From NCBI RefSeq assembly GCF_001677885.1, contig NZ_LOCQ01000058.1, forward strand, positions 306,560 through 370,559: DNA of 64,000 bases, read 5' to 3'. Origin of the DNA: Janthinobacterium psychrotolerans. Its GTDB lineage: Bacteria; Pseudomonadota; Gammaproteobacteria; Burkholderiales; Burkholderiaceae_D. Of the stretch, positions 54,617 to 63,618 are shown in pieces; position 1 is the first letter of the stretch, and each line of letters starts with the position of its first letter. The notes under the pieces were generated by a model that was given only the letters and a program-made list of their open reading frames with translations, made no database searches and was not told where the DNA came from. The translations under genes and the position numbers were made by a program.

Positions 54617-54919
54617 TTACGGTATCGGGTTGTGCACGGTCACGAGCTTGCTGCCATCGGGGAACGTCGCCTCGACCTGGATATCGGGGATCATTTCGGC
54701 GATGCCGTCCATCACGTCGTCGCGCGTGAGGATACGCGCGCCGTCCGACATCAGTTGCGCCACCGGCTTGCCGTCGCGCGCGCCTTCCATGATGGCCGCG
54801 CTGATCAGCGCCACCGCTTCCGGATAATTGAGTTTCAGGCCGCGCGCCAGGCGCCGCTCGGCCAGCAGCGAGGCCGTAAAAATGAGCAGCTTGTCTTTTT
54901 CGCGAGGTGTCAGATCCAT
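54617..54919 (-). CDS. ureA: Urease subunit gamma
   Basis: A 100-residue subunit starting [27 protein letters not shown] at ATG 54919, with AAGGAC upstream. The longer frame reaching 55252 is a shadow of ureD. Conserved [22 protein letters not shown] and [18 protein letters not shown] are present. Confidence 0.96.
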   Translation of the reverse strand: MDLTPREKDKLLIFTASLLAERRLARGLKLNYPEAVALISAAIMEGARDGKPVAQLMSDGARILTRDDVMDGIAEMIPDIQVEATFPDGSKLVTVHNPIP

Positions 54920-54936
54920 GGTTGTCCTTTGTAGGT

Positions 54937-55806
54937 TCAGGTATTCCAGATGCGGGGCACCGCCGCCGCGCGCCCCAGCAGGGCCGGGCGCAGCAACTGC
55001 CATGCGGCCAGCATCACGCGGCGCGCCGCCTCGCTGTCGTCGCACAGCAGGCGCACCACCAGCACCGATTTCATTTGCGTCGCGCCAAACTGCGCGCCCT
55101 CGGGCACGGCCAGTGCGCGCAGGGCCGCCAGCACTTGTGCCGGCAACTGCGCACCAACCGCCAGCAAGGTGGCGCATACGCTGTGGCCGGCCATGCCCAG
55201 CGCGCCTTGCATCAAGGGCCCGCCGGCGGCTAGCGCGCCCTGCTCCCACCACAGCAGCTTGCCGCCGCGGCGGATCTGCGTATGCTGGCTGATGCTGCCC
55301 GTATTGAACGATTCGCCCGAGGCACTGCGGCCCAGGCAGACGATGTCGAGGCCGAGGTAACTGGCGTCTTGCGCCAGCTCGACTTCATGGCGCAGGCGCA
55401 CGCAAGCCTGGTCAAAGAAAATGCTCTCCTGCGGCAGCCATTCGATGGCCGCGCCGGCGCCCGCGCGCAGCACGATATGCTGGCCCGAGACATGGCCGTT
55501 GGCGCGGTACCACTTGGCCGCGCCGGGAGAAGTGAGCAAGGCGTGCGCGCCATCGCCGACGCTGGCGTCGACCGCCAGCTGGTCGCCGCCGACCACGCCA
55601 CCTGGCGGGTGCACGATGATGGCGTGGCAAACCGCGCCGCCTTCCGGATACAGCGGCTTTTGCACCCGCAGCGGCCCGCTGTGGCGGCGTTCGACCAGGC
55701 GGCTGACGTCGCCATGCAGGGCAAAGCCCAGCGTCAGCTGCGCCTGCCACGGCCCGTGGGAGGGCTCGGCAACTGTCGAAAGGGTGGCGTTAGTGCAGTC
55801 GGGCAT
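54937..55806 (-). CDS. ureD: Urease accessory protein UreD
   Basis: A 289-residue scaffold protein that binds apo-urease and links it to UreF/UreG. Recognised by [43 protein letters not shown] (residues about 34-76), [13 protein letters not shown] and [12 protein letters not shown]. First gene of the operon, 17 bases before ureA. It is preceded by a sigma-54-type promoter and an NtrC-type site. Confidence 0.95.
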   Translation of the reverse strand: MPDCTNATLSTVAEPSHGPWQAQLTLGFALHGDVSRLVERRHSGPLRVQKPLYPEGGAVCHAIIVHPPGGVVGGDQLAVDASVGDGAHALLTSPGAAKWYRANGHVSGQHIVLRAGAGAAIEWLPQESIFFDQACVRLRHEVELAQDASYLGLDIVCLGRSASGESFNTGSISQHTQIRRGGKLLWWEQGALAAGGPLMQGALGMAGHSVCATLLAVGAQLPAQVLAALRALAVPEGAQFGATQMKSVLVVRLLCDDSEAARRVMLAAWQLLRPALLGRAAAVPRIWNT

Positions 55807-55842
55807 GGCGATGGTCAGTGCACAAGCAAATAAGCATGGTCA

Positions 55843-55860
55843 AAGCACGATACGTGCCAA
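55843..55860 (-). promoter_or_regulatory. Sigma-54-type promoter of the urease operon
   Basis: On the minus strand TTGGCACGTATCGTGCTT: the -24 element TGGCACG is perfect and the -12 GC is at the right ten-base distance, though with GTGCT in place of TTGCA. It lies 37 bases before ureD. Confidence 0.75.
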
Positions 55861-55917
55861 TGCCTGAACTGGCAGTGGGTGGGAGACAGTGACAATGATG
55901 CACCGCCGCGTGGCAGG

Positions 55918-55934
55918 CGCACCATTATGGTGCA
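55918..55934. promoter_or_regulatory. NtrC-binding site upstream of urease
   Basis: CGCACCATTATGGTGCA matches the NtrC consensus TGCACYAWAWTGGTGCA at all but one or two positions, with perfect GCACCAT/ATGGTGC arms. It is about 90 bases upstream of the predicted start of transcription, the usual enhancer distance. Partial copies of the half-site TGCACC lie nearby at about 55899 and 55949. Confidence 0.8.
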
Positions 55935-56069
55935 TTTTCTGGACGCGATGCACCCAGGCCGGTGCCAGTTCTGCACGGGGGATCGTCGCTCCCACTTGTT
56001 CGCCTACAGCAAACACGTCCTTTCGTATAACATACTTTCGCGTTGTTTTCGGCTTTCAAAAAACAAGCG

Positions 56070-58250
56070 TCAGCTCGCTGCGATCTGAATCTGTTCCTGC
56101 GAATGGTTCGCGCCACCGCCCACCATCGCCATGCTGGGCGTACCGGTATCGCGAACAATGCGGCCATCGCCGATGGTGATCACTCGCTTGGCGGTCGCAA
56201 TGGTTTCCTGACGGTGCGCGATGATGATGCGGGTAATGTTCAGCGATTCCACTAGTTGATTCACCATCTGTTCGCGGCCGACGTCCAAGTGGCTGGTAGC
56301 CTCGTCCAGTAGCAGGATTCGCGGCCGCTTGTACAGAGCGCGTGCTAGCAGCACACGTTGTTTCTGTCCGCCCGACAACACCGTTCCCATATCGCCGACC
56401 AGGGTGTTATAGCCCATTGGCATGGCAGCAATCTCTTGGCTGATGCTGGCCATCTCGGCGCAGCGATGTATCCACTTCTGATCGGGACGGGGATCGAAAA
56501 AACAGATGTTGTCAGCGATCGAACCGGCAAACAGCACATCGTCTTGCAGCACCGTACCCACCATATTGCGCAGTGCGGCCACGCCCGTGTTGGTGATGCT
56601 GACGCCATCGACCAGCACTTCTCCTTCGGTTGGCGCCAAGACGCCCAGCAACAAATTTAGCAAGGTGGTTTTGCCGCAACCTGAAGGACCTGTGATGGCC
56701 ACCGATTCGCCTGGTTCGATACGCAGGTTAATGCCCTTTAGCACCATAGGCTCGTGCTCGGCATAGCGATAGGTCAGACCAAGCACTTCGACCAGCGGCG
56801 GCGCACCCTCTTCCGGTTCGCCCAGCAGGCTGTCCTTGGTCAGCTCCGGTTCGGTCCAGACGATGTCGGTTAAGCGCTCGCCGTGTAACTGCAGCATCTT
56901 CACCTCGAAATACTTGTCGATCAGCGAACCGACCCGGCTGTCGAACTGGCCCTTGTATGAATTGAACGCCATCAGCGCGCCGACACTGAATGCACCGTCC
57001 AGCACATAGCGCGTGCCCAGCCACATCGTGATCAGATTCTCGGCACCAAACAGCAGACCGTTGAGCTGGCGGTACAGCATCTGCAGCTTCTGCGTACGCA
57101 GGTCCGCGTTGGTCTGGTCCACCACCAGGCTGAGCCAAGAAGCACGGCGGATGTCCTGCCGGCCGAACAGCTTGATGGTCTTGATCCCGCGCACCGTTTC
57201 CAGAAAATGGCTTTGCTGTTTGGCTGCAAAGATGATTTGCTCGCTGGTGGCGTTACGCAGCGGTGAATACCACATCCAGCGGCTCAGCGCGTACAAGCAC
57301 ATCACAGTTACCGCCACCATGCCGAGCGTGGTGCTGTAACGGAACATCATCAGCAGGGTAATCAGTGTCATCAAGCCGTCCAGAACGGCTTCAATGAAGG
57401 ACGTGGTCAGGGTACGCTGGATCTGGTCCACCGATCCGAAGCGCGACACGATGTCGCCAATGTGGCGTTTTTCGAAATATTCCACCGGCAGGTTGACCAG
57501 GTGCGAAAATACATTCGCGCGCCACTGGATATTCAGCGACGTGCCCATGTAGATAACACACCAGGTGCGCACGGCCCCCACTGCCTGCTGCAGCAGCATC
57601 AGCAGCGCGAAGCCAATTACCAGCGTGGTCAGCAAATCGCCATTGTTACTGACCACGACATCGTCGATCAGCCACTGCATGAACAGTGGACTGACGATGG
57701 CAAACACTTCCAGCACCAGCGCCAACACAATGATCTGCGCAAACGCCGCATACAAGCCGCTGACATTACCCATCAGCGCACGCAGCCGGATGGTCGGCTT
57801 TTGCTGCTGCTGCTCGAATCCCGCATCTGGCCATAGCTCCAGCGCCACACCGGAAAAGGCACGCGACACATCGGCAAAGGACAGCTTGCGCACACCGCGG
57901 GCCGGGTCGTGGATCACCACCGCATTGCGGTCAACCCGCTTGAGTACCACGAAGTGGTTCAGATTCCAGTGGAGAATGCACGGCAGCCGCAATTGCTGCA
58001 AGTCTTCCAGGTCGAGCTTTACGGGACGGCTGGCCAGCCCCACTTCCTTGGCGATCTGGACCAGGCTGGTCAGGCTGATGCCTTTCAGCGACACGGAAAA
58101 GCGCTGGCGCAATGCGCGGGGATCAACCTGGTTGCCGTGGTACGCGGCGATCATGGCAACGCAAGCCAGCCCGCACTCGGCCGCTTCGATCTGCAGAATC
58201 GCCGGCAGTTGCCGTCTGAAGCCGAACGAAATTCCATCAAGAATAGACAT
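56070..58250 (-). CDS. C39 peptidase-containing ABC transporter of the lanthipeptide cluster (LanT)
   Basis: A 726-residue bifunctional exporter. The N-terminal C39 protease (1-140) is intact: Cys in EAAECGLACVAMIAAYHG, His in LNHFVVLKRV and Asp in VIHDPARG. Six membrane helices fill about 160-440. The ATPase follows with Walker A GPSGCGKTTLLNLLLG, signature LSGGQKQRVLLARAL and Walker B RILLLDEATSHLD. It should cut the precursor after the leader double-glycine and export the product. ATG 58250 is used. It is the last gene of the cluster, 14 bases after the HlyD gene. Confidence 0.93.
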   Translation of the reverse strand: MSILDGISFGFRRQLPAILQIEAAECGLACVAMIAAYHGNQVDPRALRQRFSVSLKGISLTSLVQIAKEVGLASRPVKLDLEDLQQLRLPCILHWNLNHFVVLKRVDRNAVVIHDPARGVRKLSFADVSRAFSGVALELWPDAGFEQQQQKPTIRLRALMGNVSGLYAAFAQIIVLALVLEVFAIVSPLFMQWLIDDVVVSNNGDLLTTLVIGFALLMLLQQAVGAVRTWCVIYMGTSLNIQWRANVFSHLVNLPVEYFEKRHIGDIVSRFGSVDQIQRTLTTSFIEAVLDGLMTLITLLMMFRYSTTLGMVAVTVMCLYALSRWMWYSPLRNATSEQIIFAAKQQSHFLETVRGIKTIKLFGRQDIRRASWLSLVVDQTNADLRTQKLQMLYRQLNGLLFGAENLITMWLGTRYVLDGAFSVGALMAFNSYKGQFDSRVGSLIDKYFEVKMLQLHGERLTDIVWTEPELTKDSLLGEPEEGAPPLVEVLGLTYRYAEHEPMVLKGINLRIEPGESVAITGPSGCGKTTLLNLLLGVLAPTEGEVLVDGVSITNTGVAALRNMVGTVLQDDVLFAGSIADNICFFDPRPDQKWIHRCAEMASISQEIAAMPMGYNTLVGDMGTVLSGGQKQRVLLARALYKRPRILLLDEATSHLDVGREQMVNQLVESLNITRIIIAHRQETIATAKRVITIGDGRIVRDTGTPSMAMVGGGANHSQEQIQIAAS

Positions 58251-58264
58251 GGCACTGTGCTCGC

Positions 58265-59539
58265 TCAAAGTTTGCCGGTTAGGCTATACAAAGGTTCCAT
58301 CGCCCATTCAAACAGGGTTCTGGTCTGCTGCAAGATGTCGGCATCGAACGCCATGCCAGCCTGGAGCTGCTGCGGCTGGCCGTATGCCATGATGGTTTGC
58401 GCATCGATCGCCACCGTGATTTTGTAGAGCGAGTCGGTGGACTTTGCCGAACTCAATCCAGGCAGGTTGCCGGACTCGACGATTTCAGACACTGGTATCG
58501 CCGCTTTGGAGATCGATTGCACCAAGCCCTTGGCGTGACCGAATTTCTGATATGGATAGGCTTCATAGCGGATCGATGCCGTATCGCCCGGCTTGACGAA
58601 ACCAATGGCGCTGCTGGGGGCATACAGGACTGCCTGCAGTTTCGCGCCGGCCGGAATTATGCTGACCAGCGGCTTGTTTACCTCGACCGTCTGGCCCACA
58701 TCCACGTTGACGCCGGAAGCAATGCCATCCTGTAGCGCCGCGATCATGATGGAACGCTTGCCTTCGCTCTCGGTGTACTCTTCCTCAGTGCTGGCAATGT
58801 TGCGCTCGATTTGCAGCAAGGCATTTTGCTGGCGCAGCGCGATCGACGACAGTTCCGTATTTTGCGTCGTCCATTCGCGCACTGTGCTGATCTTGTCGCG
58901 CTCCAGGCTTTGCAGCCGGGTTTGCTGATCCAGCAACTCTCCCTGTTTCTGCTGCAGTTGTTCCTGCGCCACGAAGCCCTGCGCCACCAGCCCTTGGTAG
59001 CGGGTAACCGTCTGGTTGGCCAGAGAAACGCGGCTGCGCTGGCCACCGATCAGGCTATCGAGCTTAGCCACTTCGTCAGCCAAGCTGGCCACCTTGCGCG
59101 ACAATGCGCTGCGGTCCTCGCTTTGCAATTGACGGGTCTTGCTGGCTTCTTCGCGCAACAATTGCTGGCGCAGGCCAACCTGGCGACTGATCGATTCCTG
59201 CACGCCTCGGGTACTGGCGTCCTGGCGATCACTGGACAGGACATACAGCACATCGCCACGCTTGACCGCCTGGCCCTCTGCCACCCGTTTTTCCAGCACC
59301 ACGCCATGCTGGGTCGCGTAAATCTTGACCAACCCCGTGTCAGGCAACAACTGCCCCGACACGGTGACACGCTTGGTGTAGCCGGCGCAAAACAGGAATG
59401 TCAGAATAGTGATGCCAACCAGCGCTGCCAAGCTGGTCAGTAGCACGGCCGAATTCGAGCGGGCGATGATGATATCGCCCATCCAGCTGACTTGGCGGGC
59501 CTTGAAGATTTCCGGTCGAAACAGGGTTTCCGGTTCCAT
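58265..59539 (-). CDS. HlyD-family membrane-fusion adaptor of the exporter
   Basis: A 424-residue adaptor from ATG 59539 (MEPETLFRPEIFKARQ). One inner-membrane helix at about 30-52 (SAVLLTSLAALVGITILTFLFCAG), then the lipoyl halves (VTVSGQLLPDTGLVKIYATQHGVVLEKRVAEGQAVKRGDVLYVL) around a long coiled-coil hairpin (about 115-240), and a beta-barrel part near the C-terminus. It links the ABC exporter to an outer-membrane TolC-like channel, which is not encoded here. It lies 10 bases after lanB. Confidence 0.92.
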   Translation of the reverse strand: MEPETLFRPEIFKARQVSWMGDIIIARSNSAVLLTSLAALVGITILTFLFCAGYTKRVTVSGQLLPDTGLVKIYATQHGVVLEKRVAEGQAVKRGDVLYVLSSDRQDASTRGVQESISRQVGLRQQLLREEASKTRQLQSEDRSALSRKVASLADEVAKLDSLIGGQRSRVSLANQTVTRYQGLVAQGFVAQEQLQQKQGELLDQQTRLQSLERDKISTVREWTTQNTELSSIALRQQNALLQIERNIASTEEEYTESEGKRSIMIAALQDGIASGVNVDVGQTVEVNKPLVSIIPAGAKLQAVLYAPSSAIGFVKPGDTASIRYEAYPYQKFGHAKGLVQSISKAAIPVSEIVESGNLPGLSSAKSTDSLYKITVAIDAQTIMAYGQPQQLQAGMAFDADILQQTRTLFEWAMEPLYSLTGKL

Positions 59540-59549
59540 GGTCCGCCCT

Positions 59550-62500
59550 CTACGCAGCGCTGGCCAGCTTGCGCTGGCGCGAACGCCGGCTTTCCAGGAT
59601 GCGCACCATGAAGTCGTACAGCACCACTTCATGGCGGCGCTGATCCGTGGCGATCACGCGATTGCAATGCATATGAATCAGGCTGCCGATGATGTCCTGC
59701 AGCGTTGCCGTCAACTCGCCCTGCTCCGACCAGGCACGCAGCTGGGCGGCGCTGGTGCGCGCCTGCTGCACCAGTTGCTGCGCTAGCGATGCAAACTGGT
59801 GCTGCGCGCCGCCGAAGAAATAGGCTTCGATCTGCTTGCGGTAGCTGCGGTACTTCGCACCCAGCTGGATCTTCTGCGGCGCCCTGATCGAGAACTCGCT
59901 CTTGAACGATACGCTCATGTGCTCCATCAGCGACAGCGCCTCGGCCGGCTCCAGCGCGAACGCCTGCAACCACGCTTCGATACCCAGCAGCGCGATCAGC
60001 CAACGCTCATGCGGCGCCAGCTCCCGCTGCGCCTGGGCCAAGGCGCGGGTGACCAATGCCGTGTCGAGAGCAAACAGCTGCTCCGCCAGCGGCGCGGCCT
60101 GCCTACCGCCATAGCGCAGCGTTTCCTGTTCATAGGTATCGATCACCACTTTGTTGCACGACTGGTTATCGATCGCCGGCTGCAGCGCAGCACTCATGCG
60201 CTGCATCACCTGCGCGCGGTTGGCCGCCACTGCGGCGTGGAAGCGCACGCGCAGATGGGTTTTCGGATCAGCGTAGCGAATGTAGAACCAGCGATCGATC
60301 AGGCCTTCGCGTTCGGCCGCTTCCAGCACCGGTGCAACCACACCCAGCAGCAGATCGTCCGCTTCCAGCGGACCGCAGTACAGCTTGAAGTAGGTCCAGG
60401 CACTGCCTGGTGGGTAAACCGCATTTCGGGTCTGCGCGCGCGCCGGTAGCGAAGAGATCTGGGCGGGTTCGACAGCGTGCGGGGTGGCGGGCGCCATCAC
60501 GAACGGGAGCACCACCTCACTGTTGAAGATGGCATCTTCACCGGCCTGATTCAGTGCTATGCACTCGGACAGTTCCCAGCGCGCGCTCTTGCCGATTTCT
60601 TCCAGCAGCATGGCCACCAGCACCGGATTATACAAATCGATGGGCAGTGAATTATCGCCGGCATCCAGTGTGACGAAGCGCGGAAGTTCATGCCGGGCGA
60701 TCCAATCGCGCATGGATTCCTCATCGCCGGCCGCCACCATCAGCAGTTCGCGGTCCCGCCCGTCGAAACGCCACTTGGCGCTGGCCCACACGGTGTTGGC
60801 ATATACCACGCGCGGCGTGCGGCGCAGCGCGTCAAACACGTCGCTCCACCGGAATGGGCCCAAGGCCGGACGGTCCTGGTTTTGCAACTGGCACAGGAAC
60901 TGGTAGACATCCAGATTGCCCCGGCCATACCAGTGCGCAGTCGACATGCGCGGCAGAATATCCTGGTTGAGGCGGCGTGAGCGCAGTTTGTACTGACCGT
61001 TTTCCAGCCGCACCGTCAAATCGGACAGGCGGATCTGGCGCTCGGCGGGCGCTTCGCTGGCGCCGCTAATGACGATTTCGTAGTCGCGCAGAGCGGGACG
61101 CGAGACGATGTTGTTGAGGCGGATCTGAGCATCGTGAATGATTTCCGCGTACACCCCATGCGGTTCCTGTTGCTGCTGCTTTTTCAGCATGGTACGCACG
61201 CACGCCAGTAACTCGTCGTCGAAGGAAGTGAAGCGGCCCAGCATTTCCACACCGGAGCGGCCCGCCAGCATCTGGATAACGTATTTCGGTGCATTGTCGA
61301 CATCCTGGTGCAACAGCATGGCTTGTATGAACAGGCCCTCGGGAATCGGCGGCACGCGCGGACTGTGGCGCCGTACCACGTTCAAATCTTGCTCGGTGAT
61401 ATCAATGGTGTTCAGTCCGGCGCGCTGGCACAGCTCCAGTTTGTTGATGAGCAGTTTGTCCACCATGCTGCTGCGATAGGTATTGCCACTGACGTAAGTC
61501 GGCATATGGATGCCATCGAGCAGCGGCGACATTGCCCTGGTCTGGGTCGGGAAGGGAATGCCGTGCTCGGAATGCAGCGCCAGGTCGAGTGGTACTTCCT
61601 GGTCGGAAAAGCGTTCTTGGAACAGACGTTTGTGGTCGGAAAATACTTCCGATGGTTCCGACAGCAGGCGTGTCAAGGCCTGTGCCGACGCGGTCAGCTC
61701 GGCCACCTGGGCTTCCGACAGTGTAGGCACAAAACGACGCTGGCAATCCACCTGGAACAGCACTCTTGGGACATCTTTCCGCCCGCCTTGGGGGAATAGC
61801 GTCTGCTGGGTTTGCCGGTAGCCGGACACCAGGCTGTCAAGCGGCATGGCCGCTGCCTGCGCACGCAGCGACTGCAAAGCACTTACTGCGCTTTGCGTGT
61901 GGCCCTGCTGGCCGAACTGTTGCAGTTGCTGGTGCAGGCTGAGCAACCGACGGCCTCCGCTGATCGGCACACCAAGCGGCGATACCAGCAATTGGCTGTC
62001 GATCAGCTCGCTCGCATAAGCGTGCGCTTCCTCTCTGCTGACATCAAAGCGCCGGGCCAGCAGTTCGGTAAGTTCCCCAAGGGAGACTCCTTGTTCGGCT
62101 GCCGACAATGCCAGCTCCAGCTCTTCGCTTTGCTCGACCGCCGACAGCACATAGGTCTTGCGATCATTGGTCATTTTTGCTTCGGCGCAATAATATTTTT
62201 GCGCGTAGCGGTTCAGGTTCGGGTTCGGACGGTAGCTGACCTTGTCGCGCGTGACGGGATCGGCATTGGCTTGCTCTAGCAATCGGGATTCAAAGCCGAA
62301 GTCGTAGTGGATATGGCGTACGACCGGCGCGCTAGCGATGCCTGAAAGGTCGGTGGCGCCCGCCACCCGGCCGGTCGATACGGTGGAAAACATGCCGTAG
62401 GGCGTGCAGCGGAAGGATGCGCGGGCCAGATAGCGCGACAGCGCGGTCACTAGCTTATCGGTACTGCTGTCTTTTTTCAGGCCCGGCGCCAGAAAGGTCT

Positions 62501-62753
62501 TGCCTCCCAGCGTCAGCGCCGGCCGCATCGGTTCAGCACTGGATGCGGGCGCTGCTTCATACTCTTCCAAGCGGTCGTAAAGCGAGCGCGATGCCAGATA
62601 CAACGCCTCCCTCAACAACGGCGATTTAAAGGCAGCAAATACATAAGTGGTGCGGTCGTCGGCCTGCGCCCAGCGCTTGATCACCTCCATGCCCAGCAAC
62701 GGGGTGCGCAAATGGAAGAAACCTTGATGCGTGAGTTGGTTCTTGTCTTTCAT
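59550..62753 (-). CDS. Class I lanthipeptide dehydratase (LanB), full length
   Basis: A 1067-residue enzyme that glutamylates Ser/Thr of the precursor using Glu-tRNA and then eliminates glutamate to make dehydro-amino acids. The Lant_dehydr_N glutamylation part covers about 1-700: SPLLREALYLASRSLYDRL (44-62) and LVTALSRYLARASFRCTPYGMF (101-122), the usual R/T-rich substrate patch. The C-terminal ~280 residues are the SpaB_C elimination domain (AWTYFKLYCGPLEADDLLL, IRYADPKTHLRVRFH with the paired Arg residues). Both domains are in one chain, as in NisB. It sits 97 bases after the precursor gene. Confidence 0.92.
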   Translation of the reverse strand: MKDKNQLTHQGFFHLRTPLLGMEVIKRWAQADDRTTYVFAAFKSPLLREALYLASRSLYDRLEEYEAAPASSAEPMRPALTLGGKTFLAPGLKKDSSTDKLVTALSRYLARASFRCTPYGMFSTVSTGRVAGATDLSGIASAPVVRHIHYDFGFESRLLEQANADPVTRDKVSYRPNPNLNRYAQKYYCAEAKMTNDRKTYVLSAVEQSEELELALSAAEQGVSLGELTELLARRFDVSREEAHAYASELIDSQLLVSPLGVPISGGRRLLSLHQQLQQFGQQGHTQSAVSALQSLRAQAAAMPLDSLVSGYRQTQQTLFPQGGRKDVPRVLFQVDCQRRFVPTLSEAQVAELTASAQALTRLLSEPSEVFSDHKRLFQERFSDQEVPLDLALHSEHGIPFPTQTRAMSPLLDGIHMPTYVSGNTYRSSMVDKLLINKLELCQRAGLNTIDITEQDLNVVRRHSPRVPPIPEGLFIQAMLLHQDVDNAPKYVIQMLAGRSGVEMLGRFTSFDDELLACVRTMLKKQQQQEPHGVYAEIIHDAQIRLNNIVSRPALRDYEIVISGASEAPAERQIRLSDLTVRLENGQYKLRSRRLNQDILPRMSTAHWYGRGNLDVYQFLCQLQNQDRPALGPFRWSDVFDALRRTPRVVYANTVWASAKWRFDGRDRELLMVAAGDEESMRDWIARHELPRFVTLDAGDNSLPIDLYNPVLVAMLLEEIGKSARWELSECIALNQAGEDAIFNSEVVLPFVMAPATPHAVEPAQISSLPARAQTRNAVYPPGSAWTYFKLYCGPLEADDLLLGVVAPVLEAAEREGLIDRWFYIRYADPKTHLRVRFHAAVAANRAQVMQRMSAALQPAIDNQSCNKVVIDTYEQETLRYGGRQAAPLAEQLFALDTALVTRALAQAQRELAPHERWLIALLGIEAWLQAFALEPAEALSLMEHMSVSFKSEFSIRAPQKIQLGAKYRSYRKQIEAYFFGGAQHQFASLAQQLVQQARTSAAQLRAWSEQGELTATLQDIIGSLIHMHCNRVIATDQRRHEVVLYDFMVRILESRRSRQRKLASAA

Positions 62754-62850
62754 GGAGATATCCTTGCATTACTGATATAAGTGCAGATGACAGTTGCCAA
62801 AAAAGCGGACGGCGCCATCCGCTCTTCTAGTGCCTCACAATACCCAGTGC

Positions 62851-63177
62851 TTACCTGCCAGGGCAAGTATAGGAACCCGGGTTCGGACAAGTGTTACTTG
62901 CCGGCGCTGGGCAGGTGTTGGTCGGTGCTGGCGCGCCGCAGCCAAAGCAGCTGTTGCAACTGGTGGTGCAAACGGCGCTCTCGAAGATGCCAGCGCCGCC
63001 GCCCATGTCGCCGCCGCCGTCGCCGCCGCCGTCGCTGCCACTGCCGCCGCTGCCACCGCCGTCACCTGTATCTACTTCTTCTTCGCCGCCGGCGACATAG
63101 GTCATTTCGGCGGCGGTCAGTTCACGCAGGCTCGATTTGGTCAGGCCCAGTTTTTTACGCTTGATCAGTTGTTCCAT
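62851..63177 (-). CDS. Lanthipeptide precursor with double-glycine leader
   Basis: A 108-residue peptide with AAGGAG before its ATG. The leader (1-30) is LGLTKSSLRELTAAEMTYVAGG, a double-glycine leader fitting the C39 exporter. Next is a long acidic Gly/Asp/Ser spacer (31-65, EEEVDTGDGGGSGGSGSDGGG...). The core (about 66-108) holds seven Cys and many Ser/Thr: SAVCTTSCNSCFGCG, then three (T/S)-x-T-C-P units (TNTCP, SNTCP, SYTCP). Dehydrated Thr joined to Cys would make several methyllanthionine rings. No known lantibiotic core is recognised, so the product is likely new. Confidence 0.88.
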   Translation of the reverse strand: MEQLIKRKKLGLTKSSLRELTAAEMTYVAGGEEEVDTGDGGGSGGSGSDGGGDGGGDMGGGAGIFESAVCTTSCNSCFGCGAPAPTNTCPAPASNTCPNPGSYTCPGR

Positions 63178-63279
63178 GTTTGCTCCTTATTGATGTAAAT
63201 AGGCAAATGATTCGATACAGCGTTGTTTCCCTCTTGTCACTAGCTCATTGTTCCTCCTCTCCTTATTAACGGTTTTCGG

Positions 63280-63372
63280 TCAAACCAGTAAAAACGGCAT
63301 GTCCCACAGCCCCGGCGTCTGCACGTCCAGGTAGGCCAGCGCACAGCCAATACGGCCTTCGAGGTGGGTATT
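63280..63372 (-). pseudogene. 3' remnant of a lanthionine cyclase (lanC) cut off at IS end repeats
   Basis: The minus strand from about 63372 to the TGA at 63280-63282 translates as NTHLEGRIGCALAYLDVQTP then GLWDMPFLLV. This matches the usual last 30 residues of LanC-like cyclases (L-E-G-x-x-G-x-A-L-A-x-L ... W-D-x-x-L-L). A LanB cluster with this precursor would need LanC for ring closure, and the gene would lie exactly here, first in the operon. The upstream part is replaced by IS21-type end repeats, so the gene is truncated in the window. The rest may lie beyond the IS. Confidence 0.62.
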
Positions 63373-63519
63373 CCGGACGAACGTGACCAGTGATTCCGGC
63401 ATCGTGACCAGCCATTCCGTTTGAACGTGACCGCCCATTCCGGGCGAACGTGACCGATTTCGGGCATTGTCCGGAATCAGCGGTCACGATACCGGAATCG
63501 CTGGTCACGATGCCGGAAT
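63372..63519. mobile_element. IS21-family end repeats in head-to-head arrangement
   Basis: From 63383 to 63462 there are four GTGACC-N4-ATTCCG-type units (starting 63383, 63404, 63427 and 63450). From 63472 to 63519 the same units occur in the opposite orientation (CGGAAT at 63472, 63493, 63514; GGTCAC at 63482, 63503). TGTCCGGAATCAGCGG at about 63468 looks like the left terminus of the element carrying istA; the left block looks like a right terminus. The two abut at about 63463-63468. Confidence 0.6.
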
Positions 63520-63618
63520 GGTGTTGTACAGCGCAGTGATGACGTTACGCATTTTGCAACCGAACGGGTAGGCTCCCAGCTTTTGACTGGAGATGGCGTG
63601 CCCGCACCGAGGATCAAT

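Noticed and set aside
55879..56179. Plus-strand small frames between ureD and the lanthipeptide transporter
   Set aside because: They overlap the NtrC-type regulatory region or the 3' end of the ABC transporter gene, have no ribosome site and no domain.
63240..63467. Minus-strand 75-codon frame running through the IS ends
   Set aside because: It reads through IS repeats and the lanC remnant in the wrong frame; it only ends at the two-codon ATG AGC TAG frame.
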